From: Acidimicrobiaceae bacterium | GTDB taxonomy: Bacteria; Actinomycetota; Acidimicrobiia; Acidimicrobiales; RAAP-2 | Assembly: GCA_003133685.1 (NCBI GenBank) | Contig: PKYQ01000028.1 | Span: forward strand, 152,454-216,453 | Length of the DNA stretch: 64,000 nt | Reading direction: 5' to 3' | Part shown: piece by piece, positions 8,766-18,230 of the stretch | How the letters are laid out: every line of letters starts with the position of its first letter | How positions within the stretch are numbered: position 1 is the first letter of the stretch | Notes under the pieces: generated by a model | Seen by the model: the letters and a program-made list of their open reading frames with translations, nothing else | Told to the model about the DNA's origin: nothing | The model's database searches: none | Program-made: the position numbers and the translations under genes

Positions 8766-9572
8766 TTAGAGATCTGGCAACTGGAAGTCGAGATTAGGGA
8801 TGTCAATGCCTCCGTCAATCTCGAGGATCTTGCCGGTGATGTAGGCGCCGGCCGGTGAGGCCAGGTAGACGACGCCAGCGGCGATGTCCTGGACGTCGCC
8901 GATGCGACCGAGCAGTGTCATCTCTTCCATCATCTGCTTCAGCTCGGGCGTCGTCATCACGATTTCGAGCGCCGACGTGGCGATCGAGCCGGCGGCGATC
9001 GCGTTCACGCGGATCTTGGGCGCGAGGTCCTTCGAGCTGAGTCGCGTGTAGTGCGCCATCGCGGCCTTCGCCGAACCGTACGCGGCGTAGCCGCGACCGG
9101 CGACGCGGCCCATCACCGAGGAGATGTTGACGATCGATCCGCCGCCGCGCTCGAGCATGATTGGCACCGCGGCGAGGTTCAGCGCGTGGGCCGTCGCGAC
9201 GTTGAAGTGGAAGGCCTCTTCCATGTACTCCGGCGTCGTCATCAAAAACGGCAACGGCACCGCGCCGCCGACGTTGTTGACGACGATGTCCACGCGACCG
9301 AACTCGCGGCGCGCGATTGCGGCGAGTTCGGCGATGGCATCGAGATCAGCGAGGTCACAGGCCACGCTCACGGCGCGACGATCGAGGGACTCGACGGAGT
9401 GGGCGACTTCGTCGAGGTCCGACGCCGTACGCGAGGCGATGACGACGTGGGCGCCGCATTCGGCGAGGGCGACCGCGCTGGCGGCGCCGATGCCCCGACC
9501 AGAGCCAGTGATGATCGCTACCTGGTCGTCGATGCGAAATAGGTCCGTAATCACCGTGGTCTCCTCAGTCAA
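8766..9572 (-). CDS. SDR-family NAD(P)-dependent oxidoreductase
   Basis: A 268-residue classical short-chain dehydrogenase. TGSGRGIG (cofactor loop, residues about 22-29), NNVG (variant of NNAG, near 98), catalytic Ser in NISSVMG, and YGSAK (Tyr-x3-Lys) are all present, and the C-terminus carries the usual GKILEIDGG. Similar to glucose-1-dehydrogenase or hydroxysteroid-dehydrogenase-like members, but substrate cannot be told from sequence. It lies 47 bp downstream of pckG on the same strand, with a hairpin between them, so cotranscription is uncertain. Confidence 0.88.
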   Translation of the reverse strand: MTEETTVITDLFRIDDQVAIITGSGRGIGAASAVALAECGAHVVIASRTASDLDEVAHSVESLDRRAVSVACDLADLDAIAELAAIARREFGRVDIVVNNVGGAVPLPFLMTTPEYMEEAFHFNVATAHALNLAAVPIMLERGGGSIVNISSVMGRVAGRGYAAYGSAKAAMAHYTRLSSKDLAPKIRVNAIAAGSIATSALEIVMTTPELKQMMEEMTLLGRIGDVQDIAAGVVYLASPAGAYITGKILEIDGGIDIPNLDFQLPDL

Positions 9573-9601
9573 ATGCGCTCGCGCGCGCCCGACTTGTCTA
9601 G

Positions 9602-9618
9602 CACGACGGTTCGTCGTG
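9602..9618 (-). terminator. Possible hairpin terminator after pckG
   Basis: CACGACG-GTT-CGTCGTG is a perfect 7-bp inverted repeat with a 3-nt loop, placed immediately downstream of the pckG stop on the minus strand. No U-run follows, so it could be a Rho-independent terminator of the U-less type or simply a transcript-stabilising hairpin. Confidence 0.35.
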
Positions 9619-9619
9619 A

Positions 9620-11413
9620 TTACTGCGCCAGGTTCGCTTCGAGACGATCGACTTCGTCGTGGAGCGTCTTGGGCAGGTCGTCACCGAACGTGGCGAAGTG
9701 CTCTCGAATTCGGGGCACCTCGTCACGCCACTCGTGGTGATGCACCGTCAATAGTTCGGACATGTCCGCCTCGGTGACATTCAATCCCTCGACGTTGAGC
9801 GCCGTCGTCGACGGCACCAAACCGATTGGTGTCTCGACGGCGTCGCCGCGACCGGCCGTTCGTTCGAAGACCCACTCGAGCACGCGACTGTTCTCGCCGT
9901 ACCCGGGCCAGAGCCAGCGTCCATCCCCGCCCTTGCGGAACCAGTTCACGTAGAAGATCTTCGGCAACTTGGATTCGTCAAAGCGATCAGAGAACGTCAA
10001 CCAGTGCGCGAAGTAGTCGGCCATGTTGTACCCGCAGAAGGGGAGCATCGCGAAGGGGTCGCGGCGTAGCCTGCCGACGGCCCCGGTCGCCGCAGCCGTC
10101 GTCTCCGAGGAAAGGATCGATCCCAAGAAGACCCCGTGGTCCCAACTACGTGACTGGAAGATGAGGGGGATGACGCTGGCGCGTCTACCGCCGAAGAGGA
10201 TCGCGTCGATCGGCACTCCGGCCGGGTCCTCCCACTCCGCGGCGATCGCCGGGTCCTGGGACGCGGGGGCCGTGAAGCGAGAGTTCGGATGCGCGGCCGG
10301 TGTGCCGAGGTCCTTCGACCACAATTGGCCCTTCCAGTCGATGAGACCCTCGGGCGCTTCGCCCATGCCCTCCCACCAGATGTCGCCGTCGGGCGTGATC
10401 GCGGTATTGGTGAAAATGGTGTTCGCCTCGATCGAGAGCATCGCGTTGGGATTGGTCTGCATGTTGGTTCCCGGCGCGACGCCGAAGAATCCGGCCTCGG
10501 GGTTGATCGCGCGAAGGCGTCCCTCGGCGTCGGGCTTCATCCAGCAGATATCGTCACCGATGGTCTCGACCTTCCAACCGGGCAGCGACGGCACGAGCAT
10601 CGCGAGGTTCGTCTTGCCGCAGGCACTCGGGAACGCGCCGGTCACGTAGCGCGATTCGCCGGCCGGACTCGTGAGCTTCAAGACCAGCATGTGCTCAGCC
10701 AACCAACCGTCGTCGCGCGCCAGGACTGACGCGATGCGCAGCGCGAAGCACTTCTTACCCAAGAGGGCGTTGCCGCCGTAGCCGGAGCCGAAGGAGATGA
10801 TCTCGCGGGTCTCGGGGAAATGCACGATGTACTTGTCGGTCGAATTGCAGGGCCACTGCACGTCGGCTTGGCCTTCTTCGAGGGGCATCCCGACTGAGTG
10901 CAGGCACGGCACGAACTCGCCGTTCTCGCCGAGCACCTCGAGGGCGCCGGTGCCCATGCGCGTCATGATCTTCATGTTGACCGCGACGTAGGCCGAGTCC
11001 GTCACCTCGACACCGATGTGGCTGATGTTCGATCCCAGTGGTCCCATGGAGAACGGCACGACGTACATCGTGCGGCCCTTCATCGATCCTTCGAAGAGTT
11101 CTTTGAGGGCTTCGCGCATCTCGTCCGGATCGCGCCAGTTGTTGGTTGGTCCGGCGTCGTGCTCGTCCTTGGAGCAGATGAAGGTGCGGTCCTCGACGCG
11201 CGCGACGTCACTCGGGTCCGACGTCGCGTAGTAACTATTCGGTCGCTTCGCCGCAGAGAGTCGGGTGAAGGTGCCGGCGTCGACGAGCAGTTGACACAGT
11301 TCGTCGTACTCCTTGTCCGATCCGTCGCACCAGTGGATACGATCGGGGGTAGTGAGCCGCGCAATTTCTTCCACCCACGCGATGAGTTTCTTGTGTTGGG
11401 TCGGGTACGACAC
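9620..11413 (-). CDS. pckG: Phosphoenolpyruvate carboxykinase (GTP)
   Basis: A 597-residue GTP-dependent PEPCK, the usual length for the family. It converts oxaloacetate and GTP to PEP, CO2 and GDP at the entry to gluconeogenesis. The P-loop-like kinase motif [15 protein letters not shown], the neighbouring DDICWMKPD metal-binding region and the guanine-pocket region [11 protein letters not shown] are clear. GTG 11413 is the preferred start because GGAGGA lies 8 nt upstream, so the five residues MEELN of the ORF-track protein are probably untranslated. It is divergent from thiL with only about 35-60 bp between them, so their promoters must overlap. Confidence 0.97.
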   Translation of the reverse strand: MSYPTQHKKLIAWVEEIARLTTPDRIHWCDGSDKEYDELCQLLVDAGTFTRLSAAKRPNSYYATSDPSDVARVEDRTFICSKDEHDAGPTNNWRDPDEMREALKELFEGSMKGRTMYVVPFSMGPLGSNISHIGVEVTDSAYVAVNMKIMTRMGTGALEVLGENGEFVPCLHSVGMPLEEGQADVQWPCNSTDKYIVHFPETREIISFGSGYGGNALLGKKCFALRIASVLARDDGWLAEHMLVLKLTSPAGESRYVTGAFPSACGKTNLAMLVPSLPGWKVETIGDDICWMKPDAEGRLRAINPEAGFFGVAPGTNMQTNPNAMLSIEANTIFTNTAITPDGDIWWEGMGEAPEGLIDWKGQLWSKDLGTPAAHPNSRFTAPASQDPAIAAEWEDPAGVPIDAILFGGRRASVIPLIFQSRSWDHGVFLGSILSSETTAAATGAVGRLRRDPFAMLPFCGYNMADYFAHWLTFSDRFDESKLPKIFYVNWFRKGGDGRWLWPGYGENSRVLEWVFERTAGRGDAVETPIGLVPSTTALNVEGLNVTEADMSELLTVHHHEWRDEVPRIREHFATFGDDLPKTLHDEVDRLEANLAQ

Positions 11414-11475
11414 GTTGAGTTCCTCCACTCATCTGACGCCACGACATCGTGACGAACACCTGGCGAACCAGGTTC

Positions 11476-12429
11476 ATGCCCGCGCCGACTGACCCAACAG
11501 TCCCCAAAGGGGTTTACTCCCGGCGTGAAGATGACGTCATTGAGCGTATCGCCCAAATTGTCGGACTAGGTAATATTCCGGCGGGCGAGCGGCACATTGG
11601 CGACGACGCCGCGGTCCTCGCGCCCTTCGTGGGACAGGCTGTGATCAGCACTGATGTCGCCGTTTTGGGCGTCCATCTCGATTCGGAATATTTCCCATTG
11701 GAGGACCTTGGCTTTAAAGCGGTGGCCGCCGCGGTCTCGGACCTGGCCGCGATGGGCGCGCGCGTGCGCGGTGCCGTCGTGGCGGTGACGGCGCCAGAAG
11801 GTACGGATCTCGAGGAGTTGCATCGTGGCATGGCCGACGCCTCGAGAGTGACGAGTTGCCCGATCGTCGGCGGCGACCTCGCGCAGGGTCGCGACGTGAC
11901 GGTCGCGGTCACCGTCTTTGGCGAGTGTCCCGGTCGTGGCGCGATCTATCGAAGCGGCGCGAAGCCCGGCGATCAACTCTTGGTCACGGGTCCGCTCGGC
12001 CGCTCCGCGGCCGGACTTCGACGTCGTCGCGCGGGCGCGTCACTCTCGGATGAACTCGTCGTCGCGCATCGCCGTCCCCGGCCGCGCCTCGCCGAAGGCA
12101 TGGCGGCACGCGGGGCGGGCGTGCACGCGATGATGGACCTCAGTGACGGCCTCGGCCTGGACCTTCACCGCTTCGCCGACGCCTCCGGCGTTGGATTCGA
12201 ACTGCACGACGTCCCCGTCGCCGAAGGGGCGACGGTCGACGAGGCGATCAGCGGGGGAGAGGACTACGAGTTGTTGATCGCGACCGACGACGTCGCGAGA
12301 CTCCGGTTGGTCTTTCTGGACCGAGGGCTTCGTGCCCCACTGGCGATCGGCACGGTCGTGAAGGACCGCGCGACGAGGACGTTAAAGGGAGAAGCGTTCG
12401 AACGTCGGGGCTGGCAGCACCAGTTTTGA
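11476..12429 (+). CDS. thiL: Thiamine-monophosphate kinase
   Basis: A 317-residue kinase that phosphorylates thiamine monophosphate to thiamine pyrophosphate, the last step of TPP synthesis. Motifs are GDDAAVL near the N-terminus (ATP/Mg binding), STDVAVLGVHLD, AAAVSDLAAMGA, VGGDLAQG, and DLSDGLGLDLHRFA. ATG 11476 is preferred; GTG 11449 would add MTNTWRTRF, which lacks family similarity. No TPP riboswitch-like element fits in the short space before it. Divergent from pckG and convergent with rpmB, the stops only 1-2 bp apart. Confidence 0.93.
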   Translation: MPAPTDPTVPKGVYSRREDDVIERIAQIVGLGNIPAGERHIGDDAAVLAPFVGQAVISTDVAVLGVHLDSEYFPLEDLGFKAVAAAVSDLAAMGARVRGAVVAVTAPEGTDLEELHRGMADASRVTSCPIVGGDLAQGRDVTVAVTVFGECPGRGAIYRSGAKPGDQLLVTGPLGRSAAGLRRRRAGASLSDELVVAHRRPRPRLAEGMAARGAGVHAMMDLSDGLGLDLHRFADASGVGFELHDVPVAEGATVDEAISGGEDYELLIATDDVARLRLVFLDRGLRAPLAIGTVVKDRATRTLKGEAFERRGWQHQF

Positions 12430-12430
12430 A

Positions 12431-12640
12431 TTACGCCTCGACGCTGCGGCGGGCGGGCTTGGTGACCTTGCCCGATCGGATGCAGCCGGTGCAGACGTTC
12501 ATACGCGTGGGCGTGGCGCCGACCATTGCGCGCACGCGCTGGATGTTCGGGTTCCAACGGCGCTTGGTGCGACGGTGCGAGTGGGAGACGTTCATGCCGA
12601 ACGACGGCTTCTTGCCGCAGATTTCGCAGACGGATGCCAT
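12431..12640 (-). CDS. rpmB: 50S ribosomal protein L28
   Basis: A 69-residue ribosomal protein of the large subunit. The sequence [12 protein letters not shown] and CTGCIRSGK supplies two CxxC pairs, making this the zinc-binding (C+) form of L28. The basic core [16 protein letters not shown] contacts rRNA. It is divergent from the fakA-like gene, an order (rpmB next to the DAK-domain gene and recG) found in many Gram-positives. C+ ribosomal proteins are often backed up by C- copies under Zur control elsewhere in the genome; none is seen here. Confidence 0.97.
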   Translation of the reverse strand: MASVCEICGKKPSFGMNVSHSHRRTKRRWNPNIQRVRAMVGATPTRMNVCTGCIRSGKVTKPARRSVEA

Positions 12641-12718
12641 GATGAACTCTTTCCTTGGTTGCAGGCACCTACTGGCGCCACCGGACTAAACCGAACGACC
12701 ATTGTAGCATTTCAGACG

Positions 12719-14356
12719 ATGACCACTCCGTTGACGCTGTCCGCGCGCGAACTGCGTTCAACGATTGCCACCTACTCCGATCTCCTTCGGTCCCATAAGG
12801 ATGTCATCAATCGCCTGAATGTCTATCCGGTGCCCGACGGCGACACCGGGACCAACATGACGCTCACCATCGAATCGGTGGCCGCCGAACTGGGCCCACT
12901 CGCCGATGACGCCGAGATGTCCGAAGTCTGCAGGGCCATTGCCCACGGCTCACTCATGGGCGCCCGGGGCAACTCCGGCGTCATCCTCTCCCAGATGCTC
13001 CGCGGTCTCGTCGCGAAATTCCCCATCAAGGGCGACGTGTCGGCCGACCTGCTGGCCGAGTCGCTCGAGAACGCCGACGTCCTGGCGCGCCAGGCGGTGG
13101 TGCGCATAGTCGAAGGGACGATGCTCTCCATTGCTCGCGCCGCCGCCGAAGGTGCTCGCGCGCATTGCGAGACGTTGATCGATCTCGTGCGGTCGGCGCG
13201 CGACCGCGCCAAAGACGCGCTGGCCTTCACGCCCGAACAGCTCCCGGTGTTGAAACAGGCCGGCGTCGTCGACTCCGGCGGCACGGGTCTGTTGTTGCTG
13301 TTTGATGCGTTGTGCAGTGTGGTCGCCCACGATCCGCTGCCGATCGCGCCATTGGCCGAATCGATCACCGTGCACGTGCACGAAGAGACCGAGACGCGTG
13401 AGTCGACGATCGCGGACCTGCGCTACGAGGTGATGTACCTCCTCGACGCCGAAGACGACAAGATGCACGCCTTTCGCGAGGTCTGGTCGGGGATCGGCGA
13501 CTCGATCGTCATCGTTGGCGATGACGGCCTCTACAACTGCCACATTCACACCGACAACATCGGCGCGGCGGTCGAGGCCGCACTCGACGCCGGACGACCG
13601 CGCGACATTCGCGTGACCGACCTCACCGAACTGGTCATCGAAGAGCGCTGGGTTCGCGAGGGGAGTGCCGAACAGCCGGACGCCGAACTCGACGCGGCGC
13701 CCGCGACGTCGGTGGTGGCGGTCGTCGTGGGCGAGGGCGTCGGTCGGATCTTTCACTCGCTCGGCGTGCGCGTCCTCGTCGCGGGCGGTCAATCAATGAA
13801 CCCGTCCACGGCCGACCTCGTGGCGGCGGTGGTGGCGACGGGCTCGGACCAAGTGGTGCTGTTGCCGAACAACAAGAATATTCGACCGGTCGCCGAGCAG
13901 GTTGACGGTCTCGTCGAACAGACCGTGACCGTCGTACCGACGAATTCGATCGTCGAAGGTTTCGCGGCGCTGCTGGAGTACGACCCCGACGCCACCGCCG
14001 CGGACAACGCGACCTCGATGAGCGCCTCGGCGTGCAACGTGGTGGCGGCCGAAGTCACCCAAGCGGTGCGCGACACGACGACCGACGTCGGCGAAGTACA
14101 CGTCGGTGACTGGATCGGACTGTCCGTCAGCGGCGTGCGTTCGATCGATCACTCGATTGCCGGAGCGAGCAATCACCTCTTGAACGAGCTCATTACTCCC
14201 GCGCACGAACTGGTCACGATCATTGAAGGCGAGGGATCCTCGCCCGCGAACACTCGCCGGATCACCGAGTTCCTCGCCGACGAATATCCGGACTTAGCGG
14301 TGGAAGTCCATCACGGGGGCCAGCCGTTGTACCCCTACTACTTCGGAATCGAATGA
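12719..14356 (+). CDS. DAK2/DegV-like fatty acid kinase FakA-type protein (YloV family)
   Basis: A 545-residue protein beginning at ATG 12719; the ORF-track extension to 12575 overlaps rpmB and is rejected. The N-terminal DhaL-like domain (about 1-200) has NVYPVPDGDTGTNM, whose Asp residues bind Mg-ATP, plus MGARGNSGVILSQ. The middle domain has TIADLRYEVMYLLDA, and the C-terminal domain ends in the GGQPLYPYYFGIE signature. FakA phosphorylates fatty acids held by FakB to acyl-phosphates, which PlsX/PlsY use for phospholipids; plsX and acpP lie downstream in this same cluster. No FakB gene is in the window. Overlaps recG by 4 nt (ATGA). Confidence 0.88.
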   Translation: MTTPLTLSARELRSTIATYSDLLRSHKDVINRLNVYPVPDGDTGTNMTLTIESVAAELGPLADDAEMSEVCRAIAHGSLMGARGNSGVILSQMLRGLVAKFPIKGDVSADLLAESLENADVLARQAVVRIVEGTMLSIARAAAEGARAHCETLIDLVRSARDRAKDALAFTPEQLPVLKQAGVVDSGGTGLLLLFDALCSVVAHDPLPIAPLAESITVHVHEETETRESTIADLRYEVMYLLDAEDDKMHAFREVWSGIGDSIVIVGDDGLYNCHIHTDNIGAAVEAALDAGRPRDIRVTDLTELVIEERWVREGSAEQPDAELDAAPATSVVAVVVGEGVGRIFHSLGVRVLVAGGQSMNPSTADLVAAVVATGSDQVVLLPNNKNIRPVAEQVDGLVEQTVTVVPTNSIVEGFAALLEYDPDATAADNATSMSASACNVVAAEVTQAVRDTTTDVGEVHVGDWIGLSVSGVRSIDHSIAGASNHLLNELITPAHELVTIIEGEGSSPANTRRITEFLADEYPDLAVEVHHGGQPLYPYYFGIE

Positions 14357-16563
14357 GTGAGACGGCGCCACGCCGGCTTCGTGAGTTAGGCGAGATCCCC
14401 GTCAGCCGGCTGAACCGAATCGGCGAGAAGCGCACGGTCGCCCTCGCCTCGATGGGCATCGACAATGTCTTCGATCTCCTCACCATCTATCCCCGTCGCT
14501 ACATCGACCGCACCAAGCGCGTCGACCTCTCGGACTTAACCGTCGGTGAGGAGGCCGCGGTCTTCGGCGAAGTGACCAAGATCAAAGGTCGTCGCACGAA
14601 GAACGGTCGGGTCATGGTCGAGGCCAGCGTCAGTGACGACAGCGGATCGTTCAAAGTTGTCTTCTTCAATCAGGGTTGGCGCGAGAATCAGCTCCCCGTT
14701 GGTGTCCAGGCGCTGTTCTTTGGCAAGGTCACGGACTACAGGGGTCAGCGCCAGATGACGAACCCCGTGGTCGACGTGATCATCGGACCCTCGGGCGATG
14801 AACGAGACGCCTCGCGAATCGGCCGCGTCGTGCCGATCTACCCGGCGTCGGGCAAAGCCGGACTGACCAGTTGGGAGATCGGCGGTTTCATCGACGAGAG
14901 CCTGCGCCGCGCCGGACCAATGCTCGATCCGGTACCGGAAACTGCGCTCGCCGAGTTCGATCTGGTCGATCGCACGGCGTCGTATCGAGGGATCCACCTG
15001 CCGGCGGACTTCGCCGACATAAGGCCCGCGCGACGACGACTCGCCTTCGACGAGTTCTTGCGGTTGCAGTTGCTCCTGGCCCTTCGGCGCCGTCGCCTCG
15101 AGGCGTCCTCGGCCGGCATTCGGCACCCGATCAACGTCGAGGACCTTGACGTCGGTCCGGGAGCGCTCGCCGACACGTCGTCATCGCTCGTTCGACGATT
15201 CTTGGTCGGACACCACTTCGCTCTGACGAGCGCGCAACGTCGCGTACTCGGAGAGATCGCGACCGACCTCTCCTCGCCACTGCCGATGCACCGTCTCTTG
15301 CAAGGCGACGTCGGCTCCGGCAAGACGGTCGTCGCGTTGACGGCGTTGCTGGCCGCAATCGACGGCGAACGACAAGGTGCGCTGATGGCGCCGACGGAGG
15401 TCTTGGCCGAACAACATCTCGCGTCACTTCGAAAGGACCTGGAGGGACTCACCAAAGCGGATTCCGCGGTGCTGGGCGGTGAACGACCGTTGTCGATCCA
15501 ACTCCTCACGGGACGAGTGCGGGCCAAAGACCGACAGAGCGTGCTGAACGGTCTGCGCGACGGGTCGGTTGACATCGTGGTCGGCACGCACGCGCTGTTG
15601 AGTGACGACGTACGTTTTCGCGCACTCGGGGTCATTGTCATTGACGAACAGCACCGCTTCGGTGTCGAGCAGCGCGCGGCGCTGCGTGACAAGGGCCGAG
15701 AACGCTCCGACGAAGCCGCCGACCCGGACCTGTTGGTGATGACCGCGACGCCGATTCCGCGAACGGCGGCGATGGTCGTCTTCGGCGACCTCGACCGCTC
15801 GGTCTTGGACGAAATGCCCCAGGGGCGTTTGCCAATCAAGACGTCCTGGGCGAAGGAACCGTTGGCGGTAGCCAGTTGTTGGCAGCGCGTACGCGACGAA
15901 GTCGCGCTCGGTCGTCGCGCCTACGTGATCTGCCCGCTCGTCGAAGACTCCGAAAAGGTTGAGGCGACGAGTGCCGTCGAAGAACGCACGCGTCTGGCCC
16001 TCGAAGAGTTGCGCGGACTCGCGGTCGGTCTACTGCACGGCCAGATGAAGGGACCGGAAAAAGAAGAGGTGATGGCGCAATTTCGCGCCGGCGAACTCGA
16101 CGTGCTCGTGGCGACGGTCGTGATCGAAGTCGGGGTCGACGTGTCCGAAGCGAGCGTCATCGTCATCGAAGACGCGTGGCGCTTCGGCCTCGCGCAGTTA
16201 CACCAACTGCGCGGCCGGGTGGGACGCAGCGACGTGCAGAGTTACTGCTACCTGTTGGGCACCTCACCGACCGAGGACGGCGCCGTTCGCCTCCAGGCGC
16301 TGGTCGATTCCAACGACGGCTTCGCCCTCGCCGAGGTCGACCTCGATCTGCGCGGCGAAGGGACGCTGCTCGGCTCGCGCCAACGCGGGCGAAGCGACCT
16401 GCGCCTGGCCTCTCTACGCCATGACGAGGACTTATTGATTGCCGCCCAGCGGGTGGCGGCCACGATGGTCCAGAAGGACGGCCTCGACGACGAACCCGAG
16501 ATGGTGGACGAACTTCGCCTCTTCATCGACGACGAAGAAGCCGACTACTTGTTCAAGTCGTGA
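14353..16563 (+). CDS. recG: ATP-dependent DNA helicase RecG
   Basis: A 736-residue superfamily 2 helicase that remodels stalled forks and Holliday junctions. The N-terminal wedge/OB domain covers roughly residues 60-165 (EVTKIKGRRTKNGRVMV). Helicase motifs are Walker A GDVGSGKT near 318, DEQH near 431, MTATPIPRT (motif III), and QLRGRVGRS (motif VI). The C-terminal DLDLRGEGTLLGSRQRG is diagnostic for RecG. Start ATG 14353 overlaps the fakA-like stop, indicating translational coupling. rsmD follows 24 bp downstream. Confidence 0.97.
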   Translation: MSETAPRRLRELGEIPVSRLNRIGEKRTVALASMGIDNVFDLLTIYPRRYIDRTKRVDLSDLTVGEEAAVFGEVTKIKGRRTKNGRVMVEASVSDDSGSFKVVFFNQGWRENQLPVGVQALFFGKVTDYRGQRQMTNPVVDVIIGPSGDERDASRIGRVVPIYPASGKAGLTSWEIGGFIDESLRRAGPMLDPVPETALAEFDLVDRTASYRGIHLPADFADIRPARRRLAFDEFLRLQLLLALRRRRLEASSAGIRHPINVEDLDVGPGALADTSSSLVRRFLVGHHFALTSAQRRVLGEIATDLSSPLPMHRLLQGDVGSGKTVVALTALLAAIDGERQGALMAPTEVLAEQHLASLRKDLEGLTKADSAVLGGERPLSIQLLTGRVRAKDRQSVLNGLRDGSVDIVVGTHALLSDDVRFRALGVIVIDEQHRFGVEQRAALRDKGRERSDEAADPDLLVMTATPIPRTAAMVVFGDLDRSVLDEMPQGRLPIKTSWAKEPLAVASCWQRVRDEVALGRRAYVICPLVEDSEKVEATSAVEERTRLALEELRGLAVGLLHGQMKGPEKEEVMAQFRAGELDVLVATVVIEVGVDVSEASVIVIEDAWRFGLAQLHQLRGRVGRSDVQSYCYLLGTSPTEDGAVRLQALVDSNDGFALAEVDLDLRGEGTLLGSRQRGRSDLRLASLRHDEDLLIAAQRVAATMVQKDGLDDEPEMVDELRLFIDDEEADYLFKS

Positions 16564-16586
16564 CGAGCACGGCGTACCCTTGAGGA

Positions 16587-17111
16587 ATGCGAGTAATTGG
16601 GGGATCGGCCCGCGGACGTCCGCTAAAGGCGAAGCTGCCGTCGACGGTTCGACCGACCACCGACTACGCGCGTGAGGCGATCTTCTCGATGCTCGAGAGT
16701 CGCGGGGGACTCTACGACCTCGTCGTCGCCGACCTCTACTGCGGTTCGGGCGCGATGGGTATCGAGGCGATGTCGAGGGGAGCGGCGAAGGTCTACTTCG
16801 TCGACAGCGACCCGGCCTGTCTGGCCGCGGTGAAACTGAACCTCGAACCCCTGAACTTCGACGCCGAGGCCGTCTTCGTGCGCGCGATGTTGCCGGTGTG
16901 GTCGCCGCCGGACGACCTCGATCTCGTGCTCGCCGATCCGCCCTACGGCCCGCTCGATCTCGCCAGCGTGTTGCGCGGCGTCGTCGCCGAACGCGTGATT
17001 GTCGAGAACGATCGTCATATGGAGCCGTTGGAGGGCTGGATCGTTACCAAAACCAAGCGCTACGGCACTACGCTCGTAACGATGTTGGAACCGGACGAAG
17101 GCGGCGCATGA
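16587..17111 (+). CDS. rsmD: 16S rRNA (guanine(966)-N(2))-methyltransferase RsmD
   Basis: A 174-residue Rossmann-fold SAM methyltransferase acting on G966 of 16S rRNA in the assembled 30S. Motifs are RVIGGSARGRPLKA at the N-terminus, RPTTDYAREAIFSML, the SAM motif VADLYCGSGAMGIEAMSRGA, and catalytic LADPPYGP. ATG 16587 follows GAGGA. The stop overlaps the coaD start (GCATGA), a common rsmD-coaD pairing. Confidence 0.95.
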   Translation: MRVIGGSARGRPLKAKLPSTVRPTTDYAREAIFSMLESRGGLYDLVVADLYCGSGAMGIEAMSRGAAKVYFVDSDPACLAAVKLNLEPLNFDAEAVFVRAMLPVWSPPDDLDLVLADPPYGPLDLASVLRGVVAERVIVENDRHMEPLEGWIVTKTKRYGTTLVTMLEPDEGGA

Positions 17112-17596
17112 CGGTTGGTCTCATCCCCGGCTCCTTCGATCCCTTCCACAACGGGCACCTCGAGGTGGTGGAACGGGCCTCGCACATCTTCGACGAGATC
17201 GTCGTCGCCGCGATCCGCAATCCCCAGAAGTCCGAGGCGCTCTTCGACCTCGACGAGCGCCGTGACATGATCGCCGAGTCCCTCGCGCACCTGAAAAACG
17301 TGCGAATCGTCTCGATTTCGACGTTGCTCGTGAATGTCGCGAAAGACGTCGACGCGACCGCCATCGTGAAGGGCCTGCGCGCCGTCTCGGACTTCGAGAG
17401 TGAGTTGCAGATGGCCCAGATGAATCGCTCGCTCTCGGGCGTCGAGACACTGTTTATCCCGTCGAGTTCGACGCATTCATTCATCGCCTCGCGGCTGTTG
17501 CGCGAGGTGGCGCGCTACGGCGGCGACGTCTCGCCCTTCGTGCCCGCCGCGGTCGCCAAACGCTTTATCGGCAAGTTTCCAGGAGGTGGGCAATGA
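17108..17596 (+). CDS. coaD: Phosphopantetheine adenylyltransferase
   Basis: A 162-residue nucleotidyltransferase that converts 4'-phosphopantetheine and ATP to dephospho-CoA. GSFDPFHNGHLEVV (residues about 7-20) holds the HxGH ATP-binding motif, and SSSTHSFIASRLLREVA is the second nucleotidyltransferase signature. The ORF-track protein from 16898 is the rsmD region in another frame; ATG 17108 gives the canonical start MTVGLIPGSFDP. Overlaps rsmD by 4 nt at its start and the next gene by 4 nt at its end. Confidence 0.97.
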   Translation: MTVGLIPGSFDPFHNGHLEVVERASHIFDEIVVAAIRNPQKSEALFDLDERRDMIAESLAHLKNVRIVSISTLLVNVAKDVDATAIVKGLRAVSDFESELQMAQMNRSLSGVETLFIPSSSTHSFIASRLLREVARYGGDVSPFVPAAVAKRFIGKFPGGGQ

Positions 17597-18225
17597 CGTC
17601 CTTTGACGGATACGACGACCCCGAAGAGTTTCAGGAGCCGTCCGGTCGCCACGTGCGCCGCGACATCGAATCGGACCTGCGCGACCTCATTGAGCTCGTC
17701 GCCAACGCCAAGCAGATGCCGCTGTCGAATTCGGCGCTGATACCGCGTGATGACGTGTTGGGACTCCTCGAGCAGGCCCTTCGCGCCCTGCCCGACGAGA
17801 TCCGCGAGGCGCGTTGGGCGCTGCGCGACCGCGAGGAACTGATGGCGGGCGAATTGCAAAAGGCGCAGCAACTGATGGATCAGGTCCGTGCCGAAGCGGC
17901 CCGGATGGTCGACAAGACCGAGATCGCGCGCCAGAGCCGCTTGATGGCTCAACAGATCATCGCCGAGGCCCACGCGCAGTCGCGCCAGATGATCAACCAG
18001 TCCGAGGACTTCATCGACGGCAAGCTCGGCAGCTTCGAAATAGTCCTCGAGCGACTACTGAAGACCACGCACTCGGGCCGCGAACGCCTGAGCGCTCAAG
18101 GACTGCCGACGTCGCTCATCGAAGAGGCACCGATCGACGAGCAGGCCCTCAGTGCGGCGCCGGAGTTCAAGGAGCCGACCGGTCTCGACGACACGACGTC
18201 GTTCTTCGATCAGGACGCGTTTTAG
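17593..18225 (+). CDS. Coiled-coil protein, DivIVA/ATP-synthase-B-like
   Basis: A 210-residue hydrophilic protein with an acidic N-terminus (SFDGYDDPEEFQEP), a short segment MPLSNSALIPRDDVLGLLEQALRALP, then a long predicted helical coiled coil (about 75-150: LQKAQQLMDQVRAEAARMVDKTE) and a disordered tail. DivIVA-like or cell-division-associated proteins with this layout are found between coaD and the DUF177 gene in other actinobacteria, but the function is unclear. It starts at ATG 17593, overlapping coaD by 4 nt, and ends just before yceD, so it is cotranscribed with CoA and ribosome genes. Confidence 0.7.
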   Translation: MTSFDGYDDPEEFQEPSGRHVRRDIESDLRDLIELVANAKQMPLSNSALIPRDDVLGLLEQALRALPDEIREARWALRDREELMAGELQKAQQLMDQVRAEAARMVDKTEIARQSRLMAQQIIAEAHAQSRQMINQSEDFIDGKLGSFEIVLERLLKTTHSGRERLSAQGLPTSLIEEAPIDEQALSAAPEFKEPTGLDDTTSFFDQDAF

Positions 18226-18230
18226 TCGTC

